A model generated the notes under the pieces. It ran no database searches. It was not told the origin of the DNA and worked only from the letters and a program-made list of their open reading frames with translations. This document shows positions 1 to 6,872 of a stretch of 63,000 nucleotides of DNA, one piece after another. The translations under genes and the position numbers were made by a program. Every line of letters starts with the position of its first letter. Positions within the stretch are counted from its first letter, which is position 1. This DNA comes from an uncultured Rhodospirillales bacterium (GTDB lineage: Bacteria > Pseudomonadota > Alphaproteobacteria > Acetobacterales > Acetobacteraceae): positions 1 through 63,000 of the forward strand of contig CAILMF010000018.1 of the NCBI GenBank assembly GCA_903835235.1, given 5' to 3'.

Positions 1-112
1 ATTCCTACGCGTTACTCACCCGTCCGCCGCTGCCATTGCTGACCGCGCGACTTGCATGTGTTAAGCATTCCGCCAGCGTTCGCTCTGAGCCAGGATCAAA
101 CTCTCAGGTTCA
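1..112 (-). rRNA. rrs: 16S rRNA, 5' end (partial)
   Basis: Read on the minus strand this is the conserved start of bacterial 16S rRNA: it contains the universal forward-primer site AGAGTTTGATCCTGGCTCAG, then GAACGCTGGCGG, ACACATGCAAGTCG and GGGTGAGTAACGCG. The gene continues off the left edge, so only about 110 nt are present. The 5' end is placed about 8 nt before the AGAGTTTG motif by analogy with E. coli. The V1 stretch is short and the sequence style fits Acetobacteraceae (inference). Confidence 0.97.
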
Positions 113-545
113 TTCAGCTCAATGCATCAGGTCCGAAAACCCAAAACACCAAACCTACAACCCATGCAGCTCATCTTAACTCCCCAAAGGTGTCCTACCC
201 AGGCAACCGCGAACAACACCCACAACAGCCAAAGCCGCCGCAGCGCCGCCCACGCATCCCACCCACACCAGGAACAAACCCAGCACAAGCAGAACAACAC
301 CCAAGCAACAGCACCAACCAAGCCAGCCATGGCCCAATCAGCACCAACACCCGAACTCATCAAACCAGAACATCCGCCGAAGCAGACACCCCGATCTTCT
401 CAATCGAGACCAGATACAAATGTCAAAGAACACGACCTTCGGCGAAGCCGAAAATCACAACCGCCAATCGGCCGGCCCGCCTCCCTTCCCTTTCGGGTCC
501 GGATGCTGCACCGCCGCTTGGCGATTTCACCGCCGTTTTCGGCGG
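113..545 (-). other. rRNA leader, no protein-coding gene
   Basis: This is the transcribed spacer between the rrn promoter and 16S. It has no convincing ORF. From about 125 to 420 the plus strand is strikingly poor in G and T, so the leader RNA would be rich in G and U and poor in C and A. The translated frames here are low-complexity (P/Q/T/N-rich) and look like composition artefacts. It holds the boxA at 421-432 and a small inverted repeat just upstream of it (cttcggcgaag). Confidence 0.6.
421..432 (-). promoter_or_regulatory. boxA-like antitermination element in the rRNA leader
   Basis: The minus strand reads TGTTCTTTGACA, close to the boxA consensus TGCTCTTTAACA that recruits NusB/NusE for ribosomal antitermination. 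It lies about 310 nt upstream of the 16S 5' end and about 120 nt downstream of the promoter. It could be misread as a -35 box (TTGACA), but no -10 follows at the right distance. Confidence 0.7.
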
Positions 546-552
546 GGGAAAG

Positions 553-581
553 ACTATGACGGCTAAACCGTCCCTCGTCAA
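553..581 (-). promoter_or_regulatory. rrn operon promoter
   Basis: On the minus strand TTGACG (576-581) and CATAGT (553-558) are separated by exactly 17 nt, a good sigma-70-type promoter. Transcription would start near position 545 and give a leader of about 430 nt before 16S. A GC-rich inverted repeat (ccgccg-tttt-cggcgg, about 530-545) sits at the predicted start. Confidence 0.7.
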
Positions 582-659
582 CCCCGCCGTCGCTGCGGTG
601 GCCACGATGTACCCCCAGAGGCCCTGAGGGTCAACACCCCGATTTCAGAAAATCATCAT

Positions 660-678
660 GCGGGAGATTTTTTCCCGC
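660..678 (-). terminator. putative terminator after the Bug-type binding protein
   Basis: Inverted repeat GCGGGA / TCCCGC with a short T-rich loop, lying about 40 nt beyond the stop of the minus-strand gene and followed on that strand by ATGATGATTTTC. Two direct copies of ccccgcggaa lie beside it (682-701). It would separate that gene from the rrn promoter. The weak U-run keeps confidence modest. Confidence 0.4.
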
Positions 679-719
679 CGACCCCGCGGAACCCCGCGGA
701 AAACCGCCAAATTCCCAGC

Positions 720-1688
720 TCAGCTTTCCGCCGTGATGTTGTTCTCGCGGATCACCTTGCCCCAGCGCTCGATCTCGCTGGCCAGGAACCGCCCGCATTC
801 GGCCGGGCTGCTGGCCACCACATCGGCGCCCTGCTCCTCGATCTTCGCGCGCACCACCGGGTCGGCCAGCGCCTGGGCCAGCGCCTCCTGCATCCGCGCC
901 AGAATCGGCTGCGGCGTGCCGGTACGGCCCAGGAAGGCCCACCAGGTCGGCGCCTCGAACCCATGGAAGCCCTGCTGGGCAAAGCTCCTCACCCCCGGCA
1001 CGTGCCGGCTTTCGCCCGCCGTGGTCACCCCCAGCGGCCGCAGCGTGCCCGCCTTGATGTGCTGGCTGATGATGACGACGTTGGACATGAACAGCGGCAC
1101 ATTGCCCGCCACCGCGTCCGAAACCGCCGGCCCGCCGCCGCGATAGGGCACGTGCACCAGGCGGAACCCGCCTTCCTGCTGCAGCAGCGTGGTCGAGACA
1201 TGCGCCAGGCCGCCGACGCCCGAAGACGCATAGGCGATGCTGTCCGGTGCCCGCTTCGCCGCCGCCACCACGTCCTGGAAGCTGCGGTAGGGGGTGGAGT
1301 GGTGCGCCACCATGGCCAGCGGCCCGGTCGCCACCAGGGAAATCGGCACGAAGGCTTCCAGCGCCTTGTAGGGCAGGCGCATCACGGTCTGGTTGGTGGC
1401 CTCGTTGTCGTAGGCCAGCATCCAGGTATAGCCGTCGGCCGGGGCGCGGGCGGCTTCCTGGGCACCCACGGCCCCCGAAGCACCGCCGCGATTGTCGATG
1501 ACAACCTGCCTGCCCAGGATTTCCGACAGCTTCGGCTGGAAAATCCGCGCCACCGTGTCGGTGGACCCGCCGGGCGGCCAGGGCACGATCAGCTTGATCG
1601 GCCGTTCCGGCCAGGCGCCCTGGGCGCGAAGAAGACCTGGCGCGGCCAGGCCGGCAGCGCTGAGGGCAAGCAGATGACGGCGCCGCAT
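720..1688 (-). CDS. Bug/TctC-family tripartite tricarboxylate transporter binding protein
   Basis: Periplasmic solute-binding protein of about 322 residues. The N-terminus MRRRHLLALSAAGLAAPG is a Tat-like signal (RRR then a hydrophobic stretch ending LRAQG). The mature part opens with the Bug-family signature (WPERPIKLIVPWPPGGSTD) and keeps the family's VPYRGGGPA and ADGYTW blocks. Start: ATG at 1688 has GGAGG 8 nt upstream, better than the longer TTG start at 1715. Bug proteins normally feed carboxylates to a TctAB membrane pair, but no TctA or TctB lies nearby, so it is an orphan receptor. The ligand cannot be predicted. Confidence 0.92.
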   Translation of the reverse strand: MRRRHLLALSAAGLAAPGLLRAQGAWPERPIKLIVPWPPGGSTDTVARIFQPKLSEILGRQVVIDNRGGASGAVGAQEAARAPADGYTWMLAYDNEATNQTVMRLPYKALEAFVPISLVATGPLAMVAHHSTPYRSFQDVVAAAKRAPDSIAYASSGVGGLAHVSTTLLQQEGGFRLVHVPYRGGGPAVSDAVAGNVPLFMSNVVIISQHIKAGTLRPLGVTTAGESRHVPGVRSFAQQGFHGFEAPTWWAFLGRTGTPQPILARMQEALAQALADPVVRAKIEEQGADVVASSPAECGRFLASEIERWGKVIRENNITAES

Positions 1689-1785
1689 TCGCGGTTTCCT
1701 CCGGTCAGTGGACAATCTCCGGGGGACATGCCGTCATACGGGGGCCGTCTCAAGGTAAAAAAATAGTCACGAATTGCGGGGTGAC

Positions 1786-2466
1786 CTATTCCGCCGCGTC
1801 CAGCCTGGCCGGTCGCCGGCGCAGCTCCGCCATTTCGGCCCGCAGCGCCGCCACCTCGGCGCGCAGGATCGCCAGTTCCTCCCCCACGGGGTCGCAGGGG
1901 CCGAAGCCCAGGCCATAGCCGGGGCTTTCCGCCTGCACCGGCTTGGCCGGCAGCACCCGATGCTCCTGCGGCGGCCGGGCGGGAATGCCCACCACGGTCT
2001 CCCCGGCCGGCACTTCCGCCACCACCACGGCATTGGCCCCCACCCGGGCGCCGGCGCCGACCAGGATCGGCCCCAGCACCTGTGCCCCGGCACCTATCGC
2101 CACGCCATCCCCGATGGTCGGGTGCCGCTTGCCCGGCTGGCCAGAGAGCCCGCCCAGGGTAACCCCATGATAGATCAGAACATCATCGCCCACCTCGGCG
2201 GTCTCGCCGATCACCACGCCCATGCCGTGGTCGATGAACAGCCGCCGGCCCAGCCTGGCGCCGGGGTGAATCTCAATGCCGGTGACGAAGCGGCCGGTGT
2301 GGGAAACCATGCGCGCCAGTGCCTTCAGCCCCATGCGGTACAGCGCATGCGCCAGCCGGTGGATCAGCACGGCGTGCAGCCCGGCATAGCTGGTCACCGC
2401 CTCCAGCCAGGTCGGCCGGGCCGGGTCCCGGGTGCGGATGGTGCGGACAAGCTCGAACAATTCCAT
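1786..2466 (-). CDS. cysE: Serine O-acetyltransferase
   Basis: Makes O-acetylserine from serine and acetyl-CoA, the first step of cysteine synthesis. The 226-residue protein has a helical N-terminus and then the left-handed beta-helix hexapeptide repeats ([36 protein letters not shown]). The catalytic histidine blocks IDHGMG and IYHGVTLGG are present. The C-terminal tail beyond VVGIPAR is longer than the minimum and Glu/Arg-rich. AGGAGG precedes the ATG. It lies 9 nt downstream of the cysteine synthase gene on the same strand, so the two enzymes of the pathway are probably cotranscribed and may form the cysteine synthase complex. Confidence 0.95.
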   Translation of the reverse strand: MELFELVRTIRTRDPARPTWLEAVTSYAGLHAVLIHRLAHALYRMGLKALARMVSHTGRFVTGIEIHPGARLGRRLFIDHGMGVVIGETAEVGDDVLIYHGVTLGGLSGQPGKRHPTIGDGVAIGAGAQVLGPILVGAGARVGANAVVVAEVPAGETVVGIPARPPQEHRVLPAKPVQAESPGYGLGFGPCDPVGEELAILRAEVAALRAEMAELRRRPARLDAAE

Positions 2467-2475
2467 GCGCGCCTC

Positions 2476-3516
2476 CTACGCCATCCAGGGCGGCACCGGC
2501 AGCCCGCGTTCCCGCAGGAATTCCGGGTTGAACAGCTTGCTCTGGTAGCGCGCCCCGCCATCGCAGAGAATCGTCACCACGGTATGGCCGGGTCCCATCT
2601 GCCGCGCGACCTTGATGGCCCCGGCCACGTTGATGCCGGCCGAACCGCCGATGGAAATCCCCTCATGCACCAGCAGGTCGTAGATCTGCGCCAGCGCCTC
2701 GGGGTCGGCCACCTGCACGGCGTCGTCGATCAATGCGCGCCCCACCTCCAGGTTGCCCGGCACCTGGCTGCCCTGGCCGATCCCCTCGGTAATGGAATTC
2801 CCCGCGGCCGTCAGTTCGCCGGTCTTGACCCAGGAATGCAGCACGCTGCCCATCGGGTCCGCCAGCACGATGCGCACGCCGGGCTTGCGCGCCTTCAACG
2901 CCCGGGCGGTGCCGACCAGCGTGCCGCCGGTGCCGCAGGAACAAGTAAAAGCGTCCACCTGGCCGGCGGTCTGGGCCCAGATTTCCGGCCCGGTGGTCGC
3001 CTCATGCGCCGCGCCATTGGCCAGGTTGCCGAACTGGTTGGCCCACAGCGCCCGCTTGCCCTGGGCCGCCAACTCCTCGGCGATGCGGCGGGAGGTATGG
3101 ACATAATGCCCCGGGCTGCTCAGCGGCGCCGGGTCGATCAGCCTGAGGTCGGCGCCGATCATGCGCAGGAAGTCCAGCTTCTCCCGGCTTTGGGTGCGCG
3201 GCACCACGATGATGGCCTGGTAGCCCCGCGCATTGGCCACCAGCGTCAGGCCGATGCCGGTATTCCCCGCCGTCCCCTCCACGATGATGCCGGGCTGGCC
3301 GGGGATCAGTTGGCCGCGCCGCTCGGCATCCTCGATGATGCCCAGCGCGGTGCGGTCCTTCACGCTGCCGCCGGGGGCCATGAACTCCGCCTTGCCGAGG
3401 ATGGTGCAGCCGGTGGCCTCGCTGGCGCGGGCCAGGCGGATCAGCGGCGTATTGCCGATGGCGCCGGCCAGGCCGTTGGCCACGCCAAAGGCGGTCTTGT
3501 TCGTTTCCAGACTCAC
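2476..3516 (-). CDS. cysK: Cysteine synthase (O-acetylserine sulfhydrylase)
   Basis: PLP-dependent beta-replacement enzyme converting O-acetylserine and sulfide to cysteine. About 346 residues from a GTG at 3516, chosen because GGAG lies 7 nt upstream; an upstream ATG at 3570 would add 18 unconserved residues. Visible family features: IGNTPLIRL near the N-terminus, the PLP lysine in APGGSVKDR (K53), the substrate loop EGTAGNTGIG, and the glycine-rich phosphate loop CGTGGTL. It is first in an operon with cysE. The upstream region shared with the divergent imu genes contains two perfect palindromes. Confidence 0.94.
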   Translation of the reverse strand: MSLETNKTAFGVANGLAGAIGNTPLIRLARASEATGCTILGKAEFMAPGGSVKDRTALGIIEDAERRGQLIPGQPGIIVEGTAGNTGIGLTLVANARGYQAIIVVPRTQSREKLDFLRMIGADLRLIDPAPLSSPGHYVHTSRRIAEELAAQGKRALWANQFGNLANGAAHEATTGPEIWAQTAGQVDAFTCSCGTGGTLVGTARALKARKPGVRIVLADPMGSVLHSWVKTGELTAAGNSITEGIGQGSQVPGNLEVGRALIDDAVQVADPEALAQIYDLLVHEGISIGGSAGINVAGAIKVARQMGPGHTVVTILCDGGARYQSKLFNPEFLRERGLPVPPWMA

Positions 3517-3600
3517 GCGCTCACTCCACGATCCGGTGTGAATGCTTTGCCCTGGCAGGGTTGGTTTCAAGGGCCAGCAGCACCATGCCTAGGATATACC

Positions 3601-3627
3601 ATGCCTGAGGCATGAATCCCGGGATTC
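3601..3627. promoter_or_regulatory. Two abutting palindromes in the cysK/imuA divergent region
   Basis: ATGCCT-g-AGGCAT (3601-3613) is followed immediately by the perfect 14-bp palindrome GAATCCCGGGATTC (3614-3627). They sit between cysK (minus) and the LexA-boxed imuA promoter (plus). On the minus strand TATATC (about 3594-3599) just downstream could be a -10 for cysK. The palindromes look like operator half-sites, but the regulator is unknown. Confidence 0.35.
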
Positions 3628-3656
3628 TGGACGCTTGACTCCGCAGGCCCGTTTCA

Positions 3657-3671
3657 GAACATATGCAGAAC
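3657..3671 (+). promoter_or_regulatory. LexA box (SOS operator) of the imuA-imuB-dnaE2 cassette
   Basis: GAACATATGCAGAAC is an exact match to the alphaproteobacterial LexA direct repeat GAAC-N7-GAAC. It lies 103 nt upstream of the imuA start. A possible -35 TTGACT (3635-3640) precedes it, and any -10 (AACATA/CATATG) would fall inside the box, so LexA binding would block transcription. This architecture is as expected for DNA-damage induction of ImuABC. Confidence 0.85.
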
Positions 3672-3774
3672 GCGCCATGCCCCTGCACCCCACCCTTCCG
3701 CCAGACCCCCAGCGCCCCCGGCGCCGCCCCGCGGGCCGGGGCCGCAGCCTGCCCGGCAACGGGAGGGCCACCAG

Positions 3775-4581
3775 GTGACGCCCGCGCCGGAGGATACCCT
3801 GCCCGACCGGCCGCCGCTCGACCGGCCCGCGGTGCTGGCGGCGCTGCAGGCGCGCATCCGCCGGCTGGAACGCGGCGGCGCCACGGCCGGGGAGGTGGCG
3901 CCGATCCCGCTTTGCGAGGCGATCGACCGGCACCTGCCCGGCGGTGGCCTGGCCCGCGCCGGCGTGCATGAGGTGATGGCCGCCGACCCCGGCGCCGCCG
4001 CCGGCTTCTGCGCCATGGCGCTGGCCCGCACCGAGGGCACCGTGCTGTGGATTGCCGCCGAGCCGGATGCCTGGCCGCCCGGCCTGTCCCGCTTCGGCCT
4101 GGGCGCCGCCAACCTGGTGCTGGTGCAGGCCCGCCGCCCGGCCGATGCGCTCTGGGCCATGGAGGAGGCGCTGCGCTGCCCCGGCGTGGCCGGCGCCCTG
4201 CTGGTGCAGGCCGAGATCGACATGACCGCGGCCCGCCGGCTGCAATTGGCCGCCGAGGCCGGCGGCGCGCTGGGCCTGTTGCTGCGCCCGGATGCCGCGG
4301 CCGAGGCCGGCAGCCCGGCCGATACGCTGCGCCCGCGCGGCAGTGGCCAGGCGGCTTCCGTGGCGCTGACGCGCTGGCGGGTGGGCGCGCTGGCCGGCAG
4401 CGGCGGTGGCCGCCACGCCCTGGGCGACCCACGCTGGCAGTTGGAGCTGCTGCGCTGCCGCGGCGGCCAGCCGAGGGAATGGCAGGCCACCTGGCAGCCG
4501 GCCGCGGGGGAGTTGCGGGTGGAAGGCGCCGAGGAGGCCGAAGCCGAGTCCCGCCCCGCCCGCCGCCGGGTGCCGCGATGA
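3775..4581 (+). CDS. imuA: ImuA, RecA/SulA-like component of the mutasome
   Basis: Partner protein in the ImuA-ImuB-DnaE2 translesion synthesis system. It is 268 residues with the family's N-terminal helix (LAALQARIRRLE), the PL-CEAIDRHLPGGGLARAGVHEV block that precedes a degenerate RecA-like core, and no intact Walker A. Start: GTG at 3775 with GGGAGG 8 nt upstream. The stop overlaps the imuB ATG by 4 nt (ATGA), which implies translational coupling. In other alphaproteobacteria ImuA is needed for damage-induced mutagenesis. Expression is probably under the LexA box upstream. Confidence 0.9.
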   Translation: MTPAPEDTLPDRPPLDRPAVLAALQARIRRLERGGATAGEVAPIPLCEAIDRHLPGGGLARAGVHEVMAADPGAAAGFCAMALARTEGTVLWIAAEPDAWPPGLSRFGLGAANLVLVQARRPADALWAMEEALRCPGVAGALLVQAEIDMTAARRLQLAAEAGGALGLLLRPDAAAEAGSPADTLRPRGSGQAASVALTRWRVGALAGSGGGRHALGDPRWQLELLRCRGGQPREWQATWQPAAGELRVEGAEEAEAESRPARRRVPR

Positions 4582-6872
4582 GGCGCCGCTGCTGCCGCCC
4601 GCCCTCCCTGCTGGACGCGCGGCCGCCCCAGCCGGGGGATTTGTCCGAAACCAACGGCTTTGATTCTGCTGCCTTCATGGCCGGCGCTGCCCCGACCCCG
4701 CTGCCGGGCGCGCCGCCGCCCCAGCCGGGGGATTTGTCCGAAACCGACGGCTTTGATTCTGCTGCCTTCATGGCCGGCGCTGTCTCACCCCCGCTGCCTG
4801 GCGCGCCGCCGCCCCAGCCGGGGGATTTGTCCGAAACCGGCGGCTTTGCTTCCACGGCCTTCATGGCCGGCGCTGTCTCACTCCCGCCCTCACCAGGCCC
4901 GACGCCGGCGGGCCAGATCACCGCCGCCCCGGAGCCCGGCGCCACCTCCCTCGCCCTGGTCATGGCGGGCTACCTCGGCATGCAGCAGCCGGGGCCGGAT
5001 GGCGGCCAACGACCCCCCTTAGCCTTGGCCGGACCGCGCGGCACCCCGCGCCCCACCCCCGGCAGCCACTCTTTCACCGTCATGGCCGGGCCTGTCCCGG
5101 CCATCCACCTCCCCTCGCCCGCACCAACTCTCGTCGAGACCGCCCGCTCCCGCCCAACCCCGGCTTGGCCCGGCCTGCTCCCCGGCCCCCACGACCACCT
5201 CCCCACCGTCATGGCCGGGCCTGTCCCGGCCATCCACGCCCCCTCGCCCGCACCGGCCCCGATCAGAAAGGGCCGCCCCCTCCCAGCGCGCCCAGCCATC
5301 TCCTGGCCAGGCCCGGCCAGCCGCTCCGCTGCGCAACCCAACCTGGCCGGCCTCGCCGCGCCGGCTCACCGCGCGGCCACGCCCGCCGCCCCGCGCCGCA
5401 GCCTGGCGCTGCACCTGCCCTGGCTGGCGGCCGAGCGCCGCCGCATCGCCGGCCCCTGGGCCAGCTGGGAGGCGGAGCGCCAGCAGCGCCGCATCGTCGC
5501 GGTGGATGCCAAGGCCGCCGCCGCCGGCATCAGCCCGGGCCAGACCCTGGCGGATGCCCAGGCCATCCTGCCCGACCTCAGCGTGGAACCGGCCGAGCCG
5601 CTGGCCGACCTGGCCTGGCTGCGCCGCCTGGCGCTGTGGGCCAATACCGTCACGCCGCTGGCCGCGCCCAACCCGCCGGACGGGCTGCTGCTGGACATCA
5701 CCGGCGTGCCGCATCTGCATGGCGGGGAGCAGGCGCTGCTCAACAAGCTGGTGCAGCATCTGGCCCGCCTTGGCCTGACGGTACGCGCCGCCATCGCCGG
5801 CGCGCCCGCCGCCGCCGCCGCCCTGGCCCGCGCCGCGCCCGGCTGCATCGTCCCGCCCGGTGAGGAAGCCGCAGCCCTCACCCCCCTGCCGCTCTCGGCG
5901 CTGCGCTTGCCGCATGGCACCGCGACGGCGCTGCATCGGCTGGGGCTGCGCCAGGTGGGGGATGTACTGCGCCAGCCGCGCGGCCCGCTGGCCCGCCGCT
6001 TCGGCGCCGCGCTGACCCTGGCGCTGGACGCCGCCACCGGCCAGCACCCCACGCCGATCCAGCCGCTGCGCCCGCCCGCCGCCTTCCTCGCCAGCCGCGA
6101 ATTCCTGGAACCGCTGATCACCCGGGAAGCGCTGGATGCGGTGCTGGAGGTGCTGCTGGGCCAGCTCTGCCGCCAGCTGGCCGAGGCCGGCAAGGGCGCC
6201 CGCCGCCTGCTGCTGCTGGGCTTCCGGGTGGATGGCACCCTGCAGGCGCTGCACATCGGCACCGGCCTGCCGGCACGCGACCCGCGCCACTTCGCCCGGC
6301 TGTTCCAGCCCCGCATGGAAAAGCTGGAACCCGGCTTCGGCTTTGAGCGGCTGACGCTGGAGGCCCGCTTCGTCGAGGACCACGCCGCGCCGCAGAACAG
6401 CCTGCCCAGCCAGGGCGGCCCCTCCGCCGAAGCCCGGCAGGAAGCCCTGGCCGCGCTGCTGGACCGGCTTTCCCAGCGCCTGCCGGTCTGGCGGCTGGAG
6501 CCGCGGGAAAGCCACATCCCCGAACGCGCGGTGCTGAAGCGCGACCCCTTCGCGCCCATTGCCGGCGCCGCCTGGTCCGGCCCACCCCGCCCGCTGCGCC
6601 TGCTGCGCCGCCCCCTGGCCTTGCAGGTAACGGCCCCGCTGCCGGACGAACCGCCCATCCAGCTGCGCCATGGCAGCCGGGTATGGCGGGTGCAGCGCGC
6701 CGAGGGGCCGGAGCGGATCGAGCCGGAATGGTGGCGCCCCGGCCCGCACCCGCCCTTCCGCGACTATTATAGGGTGGAGCTGACCAGCGGCGCCCGGCTC
6801 TGGGTTTGCCGCAGCGGCGCGGTGGTGCCGGGCGAAACCGCCCGCTGGTGGCTGCATGGCCGGTTCGAGTGA
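4578..6872 (+). CDS. imuB: ImuB, Y-family polymerase-like protein with a repeat-built N-terminal extension
   Basis: Catalytically dead Y-family homologue that links DnaE2 to the beta clamp and ImuA. The recognisable core starts near residue 273 (SLALHLPWLAAERRR) and shows the ImuB blocks AVDAKAAAAGISPGQTLADA, LLLDITGVPHLHGG (the DITG site) and an LxL-HGTATALHRLGLRQVGDVL helix-hairpin-helix region. The core is about 490 residues, normal for the family. The first ~270 residues are abnormal: three 31-residue tandem repeats (93 bp each) and two 'MAGPVPAIH' segments encoded by half-REP elements, all in frame and Pro/Ala-rich. The start is taken as ATG 4578 because it overlaps the imuA stop; no plausible start lies next to the core. 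The last 17 nt overlap dnaE2. Confidence 0.85.
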   Translation: MRRRCCRPPSLLDARPPQPGDLSETNGFDSAAFMAGAAPTPLPGAPPPQPGDLSETDGFDSAAFMAGAVSPPLPGAPPPQPGDLSETGGFASTAFMAGAVSLPPSPGPTPAGQITAAPEPGATSLALVMAGYLGMQQPGPDGGQRPPLALAGPRGTPRPTPGSHSFTVMAGPVPAIHLPSPAPTLVETARSRPTPAWPGLLPGPHDHLPTVMAGPVPAIHAPSPAPAPIRKGRPLPARPAISWPGPASRSAAQPNLAGLAAPAHRAATPAAPRRSLALHLPWLAAERRRIAGPWASWEAERQQRRIVAVDAKAAAAGISPGQTLADAQAILPDLSVEPAEPLADLAWLRRLALWANTVTPLAAPNPPDGLLLDITGVPHLHGGEQALLNKLVQHLARLGLTVRAAIAGAPAAAAALARAAPGCIVPPGEEAAALTPLPLSALRLPHGTATALHRLGLRQVGDVLRQPRGPLARRFGAALTLALDAATGQHPTPIQPLRPPAAFLASREFLEPLITREALDAVLEVLLGQLCRQLAEAGKGARRLLLLGFRVDGTLQALHIGTGLPARDPRHFARLFQPRMEKLEPGFGFERLTLEARFVEDHAAPQNSLPSQGGPSAEARQEALAALLDRLSQRLPVWRLEPRESHIPERAVLKRDPFAPIAGAAWSGPPRPLRLLRRPLALQVTAPLPDEPPIQLRHGSRVWRVQRAEGPERIEPEWWRPGPHPPFRDYYRVELTSGARLWVCRSGAVVPGETARWWLHGRFE
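4608..4886 (+). repeat. Three tandem 93-bp repeats inside imuB
   Basis: Three copies of a 93-bp unit begin at 4608, 4701 and 4794. Each contains GGGGATTTGTCCGAAACC (4635, 4728, 4821), then a ctttgattctgctgcc-like block and ttcatggccggcgctg. As 93 is a multiple of 3, each unit adds 31 residues (core PPQPGDLSET-GFDSAAFMAGA). Copies 2 and 3 differ at a few positions, so the array is not brand new. The same 18-nt motif recurs upstream of yifB at 41 kb. Confidence 0.93.
5079..5237 (+). repeat. Two half-REP elements inside imuB, 129 nt apart
   Basis: The segment gtcatggccgggcctgtccc and its continuation ggccatccac occur at 5079-5107 and 5208-5236. Each is the reverse complement of the right arm of the REP palindrome at 62757-62837, with about one mismatch over 28 nt. 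In the imuB frame each reads VMAGPVPAIH. The 129-nt spacing (43 codons) keeps the frame open. Such palindromic elements are normally intergenic, so their presence inside a gene is unusual. Confidence 0.85.

Noticed and set aside
421-426. TTGACA in the rRNA leader as a promoter -35 box
   Set aside because: No -10 is found 16-19 nt downstream, while the context TGTTCTTTGACA fits boxA, and a better promoter lies upstream at 553-581.
52-627. Long open frames over the 16S end and leader
   Set aside because: They overlap rRNA and consist of low-complexity Pro/Gln/Thr-rich sequence without ribosome sites or family similarity; caused by the composition skew.
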